Of a stretch of 64,000 nucleotides of DNA, positions 8,792 to 16,792 are shown one piece after another. Source of the DNA: an uncultured Helicobacter sp. (GTDB lineage Bacteria; Campylobacterota; Campylobacteria; Campylobacterales; Helicobacteraceae); the NCBI RefSeq assembly GCF_947367035.1, contig NZ_CANBCA010000005.1, positions 23,149 to 87,148 of the forward strand, read 5' to 3'. A program made the position numbers and the translations under genes. Under the pieces are notes generated by a model. It was given only the letters and a program-made list of their open reading frames with translations. It searched no databases and was not told the origin of the DNA. Position 1 is the stretch's first letter, and each line of letters begins with the position of its first letter.

Positions 8792-9355
8792 ATGCAAAGG
8801 ACAAAAAAACTTAAAAATATTTTAATGATTACTTTGGGTGTATGTTTGATAGGTTTGAATCTTTTTGCCTTTGCAACTCCACCTATTAGTATGCAGGTGT
8901 TGTTAAAATCTATTTATGCACCTACACTTTTTAGCGTGTATAATAAGAGATATGGTATGCTTTATTGTCAGCTTTATGGAATAGCTGGGGTTAGCAAAAG
9001 TTTCCAAAATGATACTTGCGAAGTGAATCAACAAGCAGTGAAAGAAATGCGACATTTTGCGATGCAATATACGCGCAATAAAGTTTTTTTAGAAGAACAA
9101 TATCGTTTGGGTTATAAAAATGGTTGGTGTTTTTTGCAAAATGGAGGGAATCTCTTTAATGCAGAGCTTGTGCGTGATGGTTATGCAGTTGTGCAGTATT
9201 TTGACCTAACAGAATCTGCAATATTGGCAGATTTAGAGGTGTTAGAAAATATTGCTAGAAGCGAAAAGCGCGGGTTGTGGAAAGAATGGAGCAAGGAAAT
9301 GGAATGTTTAAAACGAACCTTGCAAGAAATTGCTAAAGAGGTTTTAAGTGAGTGA
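8792..9355 (+). CDS. Secreted staphylococcal-nuclease-like protein, active-site residues not evident
   Basis: A 187-residue protein with an N-terminal signal peptide (hydrophobic residues 10-29). The C-terminal half has the TNase fold signature: NAELVRDGYAVVQYF followed by ENIARSEKRGLWK. The expected arginine before LYGI is a Gln (YCQLYGIAG), and the usual DRYGR motif is not recognisable (YKNGWCFL). Four cysteines may form disulfides. It may bind nucleic acid without cleaving it, or be a diverged nuclease. A TACAAT -10 box lies upstream. Confidence 0.7.
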   Translation: MQRTKKLKNILMITLGVCLIGLNLFAFATPPISMQVLLKSIYAPTLFSVYNKRYGMLYCQLYGIAGVSKSFQNDTCEVNQQAVKEMRHFAMQYTRNKVFLEEQYRLGYKNGWCFLQNGGNLFNAELVRDGYAVVQYFDLTESAILADLEVLENIARSEKRGLWKEWSKEMECLKRTLQEIAKEVLSE

Positions 9356-9430
9356 AATTTCATTATCATTTAAAACTCTTGAATTTTAGTTATAATGCAA
9401 AATGAATAAAATCTCTATTTTAGGATAAAA

Positions 9431-10057
9431 ATGCTTTTGACAAGTTTGTATATTGTAGGGATTACCGCAGAGGGAATGAGTGGGGCATTAGCGGCTGGAA
9501 GACATAATATGGATTGGTTTGGAGTGGTTTTTATTGCTTGTGTAACGGCAATTGGTGGAGGCTCTATCCGTGATGTGCTTTTTGGGCATTATCCGCTGAC
9601 TTGGGTCGCTCACCCAGAATATTTGCTTATTGTGTGTTTTGCGGCAATTTTAACCACAAGAATCCCTTATTTTGTCGCTAGATTTGAACGTGCCTTTTTG
9701 GTATTAGATGCTATGGGTCTTGCCGTTTTTAGTGTGATTGGCGCACGTGTTGGGATTGATTTACACCCAAGTGGAGCAATGGCAGTAACAGGTGCAGTCA
9801 TTACTGGTGTGTTTGGTGGAATCTTGCGGGACATTTTTTGTGCAAGGATTCCGCTTGTGTTTCAAAAAGAGCTTTATGCTAGTATTTCTTTGCTTGTTGG
9901 TAGCTTATATGTCATTTGTGAATTTGTTAGCACAAAATATTTTGCAATCCATCAAAATTTGATAATTATTGCTTGTTTATCTATCGGATTTATCGCACGC
10001 CTGATTGCAATTCGTTATCATTTAGGTTTGCCTACATTTAAATATAATCCTAAGTAA
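9431..10057 (+). CDS. TRIC/UPF0126-type cation channel membrane protein (YicG-like)
   Basis: A 208-residue integral membrane protein with two internal repeats typical of the UPF0126/TRIC family. Each repeat carries a glycine-rich GGSIRD or GGILRD motif (GGGSIRDVLFG and FGGILRDIFC), and about seven hydrophobic segments are visible. Bacterial TRIC homologues form trimeric monovalent-cation channels; transport of glycine has been proposed for some relatives. No operon partner is adjacent. Confidence 0.88.
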   Translation: MLLTSLYIVGITAEGMSGALAAGRHNMDWFGVVFIACVTAIGGGSIRDVLFGHYPLTWVAHPEYLLIVCFAAILTTRIPYFVARFERAFLVLDAMGLAVFSVIGARVGIDLHPSGAMAVTGAVITGVFGGILRDIFCARIPLVFQKELYASISLLVGSLYVICEFVSTKYFAIHQNLIIIACLSIGFIARLIAIRYHLGLPTFKYNPK

Positions 10058-10082
10058 TAGCTGAAGTCAAGAGCGGGTTATG

Positions 10083-10165
10083 GATTGCCACGAAAATCTA
10101 AAGATTTTCTCACAATGACAAGTTGGCTTCGCGTCATTGAGGCACACGAAGTGCAATGAAACAAT
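10083..10165. repeat. Compound intergenic palindromic repeat
   Basis: The gap between the TRIC gene and ubiE contains nested inverted repeats: GAAAATCT/AGATTTTC with a 2-base centre, CAATGAC/GTCATTG around 13 bases, and TCATTG/CAATGA enclosing GCAC/GTGC. The architecture and the cattgag...gaagtgcaatgaaacaa wording resemble dispersed intergenic repeats that I associate with Helicobacter genomes. Only one copy is seen in this window, so the dispersed nature is inferred. Confidence 0.5.
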
Positions 10166-10213
10166 TTATATACAGAATCGCCAACATCAATAAAGGCTAC
10201 AAATTACTACGAA

Positions 10214-10933
10214 TTAAAGTTTTTTTGCAATAAACAGAGTGCAAACATTTGCAGAAAATGCTTTTGTATAAATTGGGGCAAAGCCTACTTCTTGTAATTC
10301 CGTGTTTAGTTTTTCTGCAGTTAAAAATTCTTCAATGGAATCAGGTAAATAACGATAAGCACGATAATTTTTAGAGACAATTCCACCAATGTATGGCAAG
10401 ATATTTTTCGTGTAAATTCCCATAAGTCTTTCTAAAAGTGTTGGGTTTTCGCATTTAGTAAATTCTAAAATTACCAAGATTCCATTTTTTTTAACCACTC
10501 TTGCAAATTCCGCTAAGGCGCGTTTTCTCTCTACGACATTTCGGATTCCATAGGCAATACTCACAATGTCTTTGCTTGCACTCTTTAACGGAAGTTCTAT
10601 TGCTTCGCATTGCACAAATTCTACATTGGGAAGTTTTTTGCGTGCGACACTTAGCATTCCCTCGCTTGGGTCAAGTCCTATGATACTTTGGATTTGCACA
10701 TTTTCTTCTTTGGCATTTTTGTCCCAATGACTTATCATATCACCTGTCCCGCACGCGACATCAGCAATATGAAGCGAAGATAAGGATTCTAGTGGTAAGT
10801 TTTTAAAAGCAAGTTTGCAGGCTTTTTGTCTCCAAGCAATGTCTATCCCACAACTCATCACGCGGTTTGCTAAATCATAGCTTCCTGCTATATCATCAAA
10901 CATTGCAATGATTTCTTGCTGTTTATTTTGCAT
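10214..10933 (-). CDS. ubiE: Demethylmenaquinone methyltransferase UbiE/MenG
   Basis: Final C-methylation of menaquinone (or its methylated derivative) using SAM. Motif I is [10 protein letters not shown], followed by GLDPSEGML and the family signature [14 protein letters not shown]. The 239-residue length is normal. It overlaps the 3' end of argH by 11 bases, so the two are co-transcribed. Confidence 0.93.
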   Translation of the reverse strand: MQNKQQEIIAMFDDIAGSYDLANRVMSCGIDIAWRQKACKLAFKNLPLESLSSLHIADVACGTGDMISHWDKNAKEENVQIQSIIGLDPSEGMLSVARKKLPNVEFVQCEAIELPLKSASKDIVSIAYGIRNVVERKRALAEFARVVKKNGILVILEFTKCENPTLLERLMGIYTKNILPYIGGIVSKNYRAYRYLPDSIEEFLTAEKLNTELQEVGFAPIYTKAFSANVCTLFIAKKL

Positions 10934-12356
10934 AAGATTCCTTGTTAGCTAAATTTTGTAAATCTTTTTGGGCGAGTTGTAGCCAAGCCTCCAAGCTTTC
11001 AATTTGTGTTAAAGTTGCTTTTGTAGAAGTGCCGCCATAAGAGTTTCTACTATTCATAGAAGCCATTAAATCTAAGCTTTTGTGCGCATTTGGTGGAATG
11101 CTAGAATCCACACTGCATAATTCCTCTACACTTAATTCACTTAAATCTTTGCCAAGAGATTCGGCATAAGCGACTGCTTTACCCGTGATATGGTGCGCTT
11201 CACGGAATGGAATCCCACAAGTTTGCACAAGGAAATCTGCTAAATCTGTTGCGCTTAAATGTCCATTTTTACAAGCTTTTAGCATAGAGTCTGTATTGAT
11301 TGTCATTGTTTTTAGAGTTTCTTTTAAGATTCTTAAGGAAATATCTAAAGTCTCAAAACTATCAAAAACTCCCTCCTTATCTTCTTGCGTATCTTTATTA
11401 TAAGCTAGTGGCAAGCCTTTCATCACGACTAAAAGTGAAAGAAGATTGCCATAGATACGTCCGCTTTTACCGCGTAGAAGTTCTGGGACATCGGGATTCT
11501 TTTTTTGTGGCATTATGGAGCTTCCCGTAGAATACGCATCACTTAGAGTGATGAATCTAAACTCATAACTGCTCCATAGCACAAGTTCCTCTGCAAGTCT
11601 TGAAATGTGCATAGCAATCATAGAGCAATCATAAAGAAAATCTAGCGCAAAATCTCTATCACTGACAGAATCTGTGGCGTTTAAGGTAGGTGCGCTAAAC
11701 CCTAAAGCCTTTGCGCTAAAGAATCTATTGGTAAGATAAGGTGTGCCAGCAAGTGCTGCTGCTCCTAGAGGACAGAAGTTGTTGCGTTTATAAGAGGATT
11801 CTAATCGCTCAAAATCTCGGACAAACATACTCATATATGCACACATTAAAAAGCCAAAATTTATGGGTTGAGCGTGTTGTAAATGTGTCATACCTGGTAG
11901 AATAGTTTGTGTGTGGGATTTAGCGATTTCTAATAAGGTTGCAATTAAGTCCAAAAGAAGAGACATAATCGTGCGGTTAGATTCTAGCACAAAGAGTCTA
12001 AAATCTAATGCAACTTGGTCATTGCGACTGCGTGCAGTGTGGAGTTTCTTGCCCACCTCCCCGATGATTTGTGTCAGTCGCTTTTCAATCGCCATATGAA
12101 TGTCTTCATCACTAAGCACAAATTCAAAAGCTCCTTGCTCTATTTCTTCTCTGATTTGCTCTAAGCCTTTGCAAATTTCTGTTACTTCCTTTTTGCTTAG
12201 GATTCCACAATTTGCTAACATTTTGGCGTGTGTTTGTGAGCCTAAAATATCTTGTTTATAGAGTTTTTTATCAAAGGGTAAAGAGGCATTAAATGCATCT
12301 AAAATTTCTGCTGCACGGACGCTAAATCGCCCACCCCAAAGTTTTTTGTTTTCCAT
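10923..12356 (-). CDS. argH: Argininosuccinate lyase
   Basis: Splits argininosuccinate into arginine and fumarate. The fumarase/lyase superfamily signature [12 protein letters not shown] is present, along with [11 protein letters not shown] and TDSVSDRDF. The 477-residue length is full. The start ATG has an AAAGG site upstream. No other arg genes are close. Confidence 0.96.
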   Translation of the reverse strand: MENKKLWGGRFSVRAAEILDAFNASLPFDKKLYKQDILGSQTHAKMLANCGILSKKEVTEICKGLEQIREEIEQGAFEFVLSDEDIHMAIEKRLTQIIGEVGKKLHTARSRNDQVALDFRLFVLESNRTIMSLLLDLIATLLEIAKSHTQTILPGMTHLQHAQPINFGFLMCAYMSMFVRDFERLESSYKRNNFCPLGAAALAGTPYLTNRFFSAKALGFSAPTLNATDSVSDRDFALDFLYDCSMIAMHISRLAEELVLWSSYEFRFITLSDAYSTGSSIMPQKKNPDVPELLRGKSGRIYGNLLSLLVVMKGLPLAYNKDTQEDKEGVFDSFETLDISLRILKETLKTMTINTDSMLKACKNGHLSATDLADFLVQTCGIPFREAHHITGKAVAYAESLGKDLSELSVEELCSVDSSIPPNAHKSLDLMASMNSRNSYGGTSTKATLTQIESLEAWLQLAQKDLQNLANKESYAK

Positions 12357-12366
12357 TTTTTTGCCT

Positions 12367-12795
12367 TTAAAAAGGTTTAAGGATTACTAAAATGGTAATA
12401 AAAATAATAGCAAGTGTCGGCACTTCATTATAGGCACGGAAAAATTTGCCACTTTTAAAACAGCGGTTTTCTCTAAAAGCAACTAAAAAGCGATATAAAC
12501 TATAATGATAAGCAATTAAAAGCACGATAATTAGAATCTTAGCGTGCATCCAACCCCCACTTAGCCAAGTTGGCTCTAAGAGGAGTAACCACACGCCAGA
12601 AATCAGTGTGCAAAGAAGTGCGGGATAACCGATAAAGTTAAAGAGCTTTTCTTCTTGAATCTTAACTACTTCTACAAACCCCGCGTTATTTAAATGCTCC
12701 GCGTGATAGACATAAAGTCTAGGTAGATAAAATAGCATCGCCATCCACGATACAAACGCTACAATATGAAAAATCTTTACATATAAATAGGTCAT
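12367..12795 (-). CDS. hemJ: Protoporphyrinogen IX oxidase HemJ
   Basis: Quinone-linked oxidation of protoporphyrinogen in the inner membrane, the haem route used by bacteria lacking HemG/HemY. Four membrane helices are visible in about 142 residues, with the conserved histidine in [14 protein letters not shown] and an invariant-type lysine in [14 protein letters not shown] chose the ATG at 12795, preceded by GGGAG at the right spacing, over an upstream in-frame ATG at 12825. Confidence 0.88.
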   Translation of the reverse strand: MTYLYVKIFHIVAFVSWMAMLFYLPRLYVYHAEHLNNAGFVEVVKIQEEKLFNFIGYPALLCTLISGVWLLLLEPTWLSGGWMHAKILIIVLLIAYHYSLYRFLVAFRENRCFKSGKFFRAYNEVPTLAIIFITILVILKPF

Positions 12796-12877
12796 AGATT
12801 GCTCCCTTTTTGAACTAAAAGTCAAAATTGTAGCAAAACAGACTTAAAGTCAAGCGAAAAATTAATGATGTTTTTTG

Positions 12878-12883
12878 TATAAT
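12878..12883 (+). promoter_or_regulatory. -10 box (TATAAT) for the amino-acid ABC transporter operon
   Basis: A perfect TATAAT preceded by a T-run, typical of the Helicobacter vegetative sigma factor, which tolerates a missing -35. Transcription would start near 12890. This places any start codon at 12875 upstream of the transcript and supports the TTG at 12929 as the real start of the first permease. Confidence 0.6.
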
Positions 12884-12928
12884 CTACCACAAATTGCCAT
12901 TGATTTAAAAATTTATAGAGGATTTTAT

Positions 12929-13600
12929 TTGCACGAGTTATTTTTAAATCTTGATTTTGTTTTTATGAAAAATGCGATTCGAATTTTTGCTAAAGCTTTA
13001 TGGCTTACCTTGCATTTATCGTTTTTTGGCATTTTATTTTCTATTCTTTTGGGATTCTTAATTGCTTTGGTGCAATATTATAAATTACGCTTTTTAACCA
13101 CCATTACACAAGCTTACATTGAGCTTTCGCGTAATACGCCTTTACTAATTCAACTTTTTTTTCTATATTATGGATTGACACAAATTGGATTTAAACTTAG
13201 TGGATATATCTGTGCTCTTATAGGCGTTGTGTTTTTGGGTGGGAGCTATATGGCGGAATCTTTTCGTGCAGGGCTAGAATCTGTGGGCAAGATTCAGCTA
13301 GAATCTGGACGCAGTTTGGGGCTTAGTGAAATGCAACTTGTCGCTTTTGTAGTGCTGCCACAAAGTCTGATGGTGAGTTTGCCCTACATTGCTGCAAATG
13401 CGATTTTTTTACTTAAAGAGACTTCGGTAGTTAGTGCGATTGCGCTTGCAGATGTGTTGTATGTAACCAAAGATTTGATTGGGAGTTATTATAAAACAAG
13501 TGAGACTTTGTTGCTTCTTGTGCTTTGTTATTTAGTTGTGTTATTACCTCTATCCATTGTTTTTTCACTCTTAGAACGTCATTATAAGCGGTTTGTTTAG
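12929..13600 (+). CDS. Polar amino-acid ABC transporter permease (first)
   Basis: Inner-membrane permease of the HisM/GlnP family with about five helices. The N-terminal signature ALWLTLHLSFFGILFS and the EAA-like loop ESGRSLGLSEMQLVAFVVLPQ are visible. The TTG at 12929 is chosen because AGAGGA precedes it and the promoter -10 lies at 12878, giving 223 residues; an ATG at 12965 is also possible. It works with the second permease and the ATPase downstream; no periplasmic binding protein is encoded nearby. Confidence 0.85.
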   Translation: MHELFLNLDFVFMKNAIRIFAKALWLTLHLSFFGILFSILLGFLIALVQYYKLRFLTTITQAYIELSRNTPLLIQLFFLYYGLTQIGFKLSGYICALIGVVFLGGSYMAESFRAGLESVGKIQLESGRSLGLSEMQLVAFVVLPQSLMVSLPYIAANAIFLLKETSVVSAIALADVLYVTKDLIGSYYKTSETLLLLVLCYLVVLLPLSIVFSLLERHYKRFV

Positions 13601-13608
13601 AGATTCTT

Positions 13609-14262
13609 ATGGAATTGCTTTTTTTACCTCAAAACATTTTAAGAATCGCACAAGGTGTTTTAGTAACGCTTCAAATTGCACTCCTTGCGATTCTATTTTC
13701 TTGTATTTTTGGCTTTATTTTGGGGTATTTGATGACTTTGCAATCTAGGATTTTACGCGGTGTTTGCCGATTGTATTTGGAATCTATCCGCATTATTCCG
13801 ATTTTAGCTTGGTTGTTTATTGTTTATTTTGGCTTTTCTAGCTTTTTGAATCTAAGCGGAATCGTCGCGTGTATTTTGGTATTTAGCCTTTGGGGAATCG
13901 CAGAAATGGGGGATTTAGTGCGCGGAGCAATCTCAAGTTTGCCTCTACACCAAAGTGAGAGTGCGAGGGCTTTGGGTTTAAGCGAATTTGCAGTGCAGTA
14001 TTATATTATCTTTCCGCAAGGTTTTAAGCGGCTTTTGCCAAGCCTAGTTAATCTCTTTACTAGAATGATAAAAACAACCTCTCTAGCGGCACTCATTGGC
14101 GTAAGTGATATGCTAAAAGTCGGACAGCAAATCATTGAAGTGAATCTTCTTGCTTATCCAACCGCTAGCTTTTGGGTCTATGGCGGAATCTTTATGATAT
14201 ATTTTGCTTTGTGTTATCCTCTTTCGTTGTGGAGCAGAAGTTTAGAGAAAAAATTAATATAA
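13609..14262 (+). CDS. Polar amino-acid ABC transporter permease (second)
   Basis: A 217-residue membrane permease paralogous to the preceding gene, which starts 9 bases after that gene's stop. The EAA loop reads ESARALGLSEFAVQYYIIFPQG, and the N-terminal family motif is LVTLQIALLAILFS. Two different permeases plus one ATPase is the normal layout of PAAT-family uptake systems such as GlnPQ or the Campylobacter Peb1 system. Substrate is unknown. Confidence 0.88.
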   Translation: MELLFLPQNILRIAQGVLVTLQIALLAILFSCIFGFILGYLMTLQSRILRGVCRLYLESIRIIPILAWLFIVYFGFSSFLNLSGIVACILVFSLWGIAEMGDLVRGAISSLPLHQSESARALGLSEFAVQYYIIFPQGFKRLLPSLVNLFTRMIKTTSLAALIGVSDMLKVGQQIIEVNLLAYPTASFWVYGGIFMIYFALCYPLSLWSRSLEKKLI

Positions 14263-14272
14263 GGTTAAGGCG

Positions 14273-15016
14273 ATGAATCCTGTTCTTTTAAGATTAGAAA
14301 ATATCACAAAAAAATATGGGGACAATTTGGTGCTAGATTCTGTGAGCTTGGAAATCAAAAAGGGAGAAGTTTGCGCTATTTTGGGACCAAGTGGTTGTGG
14401 CAAAAGCACATTTTTGCGTTGCATTAATGGGCTAGAATCCACTCAAGGGGGTAAGATTTTTTTTAAAGAAGCACAAATTGTGGGAGAAAATGCAAAAGTG
14501 CAGTGGAAAAAGGTGCGTCAAAAGATTGGTATGGTGTTTCAAAATTACGAGCTTTTTCCACATTTGAGTGTATTGGAAAATATTATTTTAGCCCCGATGA
14601 AAGTAGAAAATCGTAAAAAAGATGAAGTTGTTACAGAGGCTCTTAAGCTATTAAGGAGGGTAGGTTTAGAGCAAAAAAAAGATGAATACCCAAAAAGCTT
14701 AAGTGGTGGGCAAAAACAACGCGTAGCTATCGTGCGTGCTCTTTGTATGAATCCAGAGATAATGCTTTTTGATGAGGTTACTGCTTCGTTAGACCCTGAA
14801 ATGGTTAAAGAAGTGCTAGATGTGATTAAAGAGCTAGCAAGTGAAGGAATGACAATGCTGCTTGTAACTCACGAAATGAAGTTTGCTCAAAATGTAGCAG
14901 ATAGAATTGTGTTTTTTGACAAGGGAAAAATAGCTGAAATCGCAACTCCGCAAGAGTTTTTTAGAAATCCTGCAAGTGAGCGGGCTAAGAGATTTTTAAG
15001 TGTTTTTGAGTTTTAG
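14273..15016 (+). CDS. glnQ: Polar amino-acid ABC transporter ATP-binding protein
   Basis: A 247-residue ABC ATPase with Walker A GPSGCGKST near residue 38, Q-loop VFQNYELFPH, signature LSGGQKQR, Walker B IMLFDEVTASLDPE and the H-loop VTHEM. These match the GlnQ/HisP subfamily. It is the last gene of the transporter operon. The symbol follows the family and does not prove glutamine as the substrate. Confidence 0.9.
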   Translation: MNPVLLRLENITKKYGDNLVLDSVSLEIKKGEVCAILGPSGCGKSTFLRCINGLESTQGGKIFFKEAQIVGENAKVQWKKVRQKIGMVFQNYELFPHLSVLENIILAPMKVENRKKDEVVTEALKLLRRVGLEQKKDEYPKSLSGGQKQRVAIVRALCMNPEIMLFDEVTASLDPEMVKEVLDVIKELASEGMTMLLVTHEMKFAQNVADRIVFFDKGKIAEIATPQEFFRNPASERAKRFLSVFEF

Positions 15017-15062
15017 TCTTTTAAATTACATAAAAATTAGTAATAATTTGCGAAAAAGTTTG

Positions 15063-15068
15063 TATAAT
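15063..15068 (+). promoter_or_regulatory. -10 box (TATAAT) for the 36-aa lipoprotein gene
   Basis: A perfect TATAAT 27 bases before the start codon. Transcription from about 15075 would give a short leader carrying AAGGAGA. With the terminator at 15217 this makes a self-contained, roughly 170-base transcription unit. Confidence 0.6.
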
Positions 15069-15094
15069 TTTAAGATTTTAATTAAGGAGAGCAA

Positions 15095-15205
15095 ATGAAA
15101 AAAGTTTTAGTTATATTGGGGATTTTAGGTGTAATATTTATAATGAATGGTTGCAAAGGTAATGATTATCAACACCCTTCCCACCGCAGTGGAGCGACAA
15201 AATAA
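15095..15205 (+). CDS. Small lipoprotein (36 aa)
   Basis: A 36-codon ORF with its own -10 box, an AAGGAGA ribosome site and a terminator. The N-terminus KKVLVILGILGVIFIMNGC is a lipoprotein signal with a cysteine at residue 19. The mature peptide is only about 18 residues, starting CKGNDYQHPSHRSG and rich in His, Ser and Arg. I recognise no named family. An entericidin-like or envelope-stress role is only a guess. Confidence 0.8.
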   Translation: MKKVLVILGILGVIFIMNGCKGNDYQHPSHRSGATK

Positions 15206-15216
15206 CTTAAGCGTTT

Positions 15217-15252
15217 GAATCCTGTATGGATTACAGGATTCTTTGGTTTTTT
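15217..15252 (+). terminator. Intrinsic terminator after the small lipoprotein
   Basis: GAATCCTGTA and TACAGGATTC form a perfect 10-bp stem with a 5-base loop (15217-15241), followed by TTTGGTTTTTT. It closes the lipoprotein unit and insulates the flagellar operon downstream. Confidence 0.85.
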
Positions 15253-15309
15253 AAAATTTAAATCTTTTTAGTTTTTAAAGTTGAAAATTCAATAATCTGC
15301 TAAAGCAAT

Positions 15310-15326
15310 TTGGAACAAAACTTGCT
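15310..15326 (+). promoter_or_regulatory. Sigma-54 (RpoN) promoter of flgI-flgJ-flgS
   Basis: TTGGAACAAAACTTGCT matches the RpoN consensus, with the -24 GG (15312-15313) and -12 GC (15324-15325) at the obligatory spacing. It lies 42 bases upstream of the flgI start. In Campylobacterota RpoN drives the middle class of flagellar genes under the FlgS/FlgR two-component system. No vegetative -10 box stands out in the same gap. Confidence 0.82.
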
Positions 15327-15367
15327 TTACCTTTTTGTAGAGTAAGCTAGAAAAGGATATTCAAGCA

Positions 15368-16453
15368 ATGAGACAACTTTACAAGATTCCAACAATTTTA
15401 TTAATCTTAGCGTTCTTTATTATTCCATCTTTTGGTGCGAAAGTGGGTGATTTAGTCAATGTAGTTGGTGTGCGTGATAACCAATTAATCGGTTATGGTT
15501 TGGTCGTGGGGTTAAATGGGACAGGAGATAAAACAACTTCAACTTTTACAATGCAATCTATTTCAAATATGTTAGAAAGCGTCAATGTCAAAGTGGATGC
15601 TAATGATATAAGTTCTAAGAATGCAGCTGCGGTAATGGTTACTGCAAAATTACCAGCCTTTGCAAGACAGGGCGATAAAATTGATATTGTGGTTTCAAGT
15701 ATTGGAGATGCGAAGTCGCTAGAGGGAGGAACTCTTTTGCTAACACCATTGAGTGGTTTAGATGGTAGAATCTATGCTGTGGCACAAGGTGCAGTAGGCA
15801 TTGGCGGTAAAAGTGAGCGAGGAGGTAGCGCAAACCACCCTTTAGCAGGGATGTTACCAAATGGTGCAACGGTGGAGCGTGAAGTCAGTTATGATCTTTA
15901 TAATAAATTAAATGCAACTTTGAGCTTAAAAGAATCTAATTTCCAAAATGCTGTACGTATTCAAGCACGTATTAATGCGGCTTTTCCTAATTCACAAAAT
16001 ACGCAAGAATCTCCAACAACACCTATTGCAACCGCCGTAGATCCTCGCACGATTAAATTACAACGCCCACAAGAAATGAGTATGGTAGAGTTTTTGGCTC
16101 GTGTGCAAGATATTGAAGTTGATGCGATTAAAGAAGATAAAATTATTATTAATGAAAGAACTGGAACGATTATTGCTGGTATGGGTGTAGAAGTTTCTCC
16201 TGTGGTTGTAACACACAATAACATTACGATTAAGGTGAGCAATGAGCCAAACAAAGACCCAGAGGCTGTGGATATGGGTAATGGAGCGACCTTTAGCGCA
16301 CAAGGCGCAATGGTAACAAGCGCAAACAACCCAACAATTTCAAGTGTAACGCGTGCTTTGCAGCGTATGGGAGCAACACCTAAAGATGTCATTGCGATTT
16401 TAGAAACAATGAAAAAAGCAGGCGCATTTAATGCAGATTTAGAGATTATTTAA
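15368..16453 (+). CDS. flgI: Flagellar P-ring protein FlgI
   Basis: Builds the P-ring bushing around the flagellar rod in the peptidoglycan layer. The 361 residues begin with a Sec signal peptide ending near SFGA. Family motifs include LVNVVGVRDNQLIGYGLVVG, LNGTGDKTTSTFTMQS and the C-terminal RALQRMGATPKDVIAILE. It is the first gene of a flagellar operon behind a sigma-54 promoter. Confidence 0.96.
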   Translation: MRQLYKIPTILLILAFFIIPSFGAKVGDLVNVVGVRDNQLIGYGLVVGLNGTGDKTTSTFTMQSISNMLESVNVKVDANDISSKNAAAVMVTAKLPAFARQGDKIDIVVSSIGDAKSLEGGTLLLTPLSGLDGRIYAVAQGAVGIGGKSERGGSANHPLAGMLPNGATVEREVSYDLYNKLNATLSLKESNFQNAVRIQARINAAFPNSQNTQESPTTPIATAVDPRTIKLQRPQEMSMVEFLARVQDIEVDAIKEDKIIINERTGTIIAGMGVEVSPVVVTHNNITIKVSNEPNKDPEAVDMGNGATFSAQGAMVTSANNPTISSVTRALQRMGATPKDVIAILETMKKAGAFNADLEII

Positions 16454-16465
16454 GGAGAATGCAAA

Positions 16466-16792
16466 ATGGTTGATTTTAATGGAATAGGTGGGTATTCTAA
16501 GGAATTATTAGACGCAATCAAGCCCACACCAGAGATTATAAAAACTGATGATGATTCAAGATTACGAGAGCAAACGGATGCTTTTGAAGCACTGATTATC
16601 AAAAATATGTTAGATACAGCATTAAAAATGGACGAATCTCTTTTCCCAAAAGCTCCCGGACACGACATTTATGAATCTATGTATCGTGATACTTTGGCGG
16701 ATAGTTTAAGTGGTGGTTTTGGCTTTAGTGATTTGCTTTATGATTATTTGAAAGACTTGCAAGGCAAACAAGGTTTTAAAGGTGAAATGTGA
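16466..16792 (+). CDS. flgJ: Short FlgJ-type rod-binding protein
   Basis: A 108-residue protein equal to the N-terminal rod-capping domain of FlgJ, without the muramidase domain seen in enterobacteria. The conserved QTDAFEALIIKNMLDTALK and YESMYRDTLADSLS segments are present. It starts 12 bases after flgI, the expected neighbour, and its ATG-TGA end overlaps the GTG start of flgS by four bases. A separate muramidase would be needed for rod penetration. Confidence 0.85.
   Translation: MVDFNGIGGYSKELLDAIKPTPEIIKTDDDSRLREQTDAFEALIIKNMLDTALKMDESLFPKAPGHDIYESMYRDTLADSLSGGFGFSDLLYDYLKDLQGKQGFKGEM

Noticed and set aside
15961..16392. A 143-codon minus-strand frame inside flgI
   Set aside because: It overlaps conserved flgI coding sequence and has no start signals or motifs.
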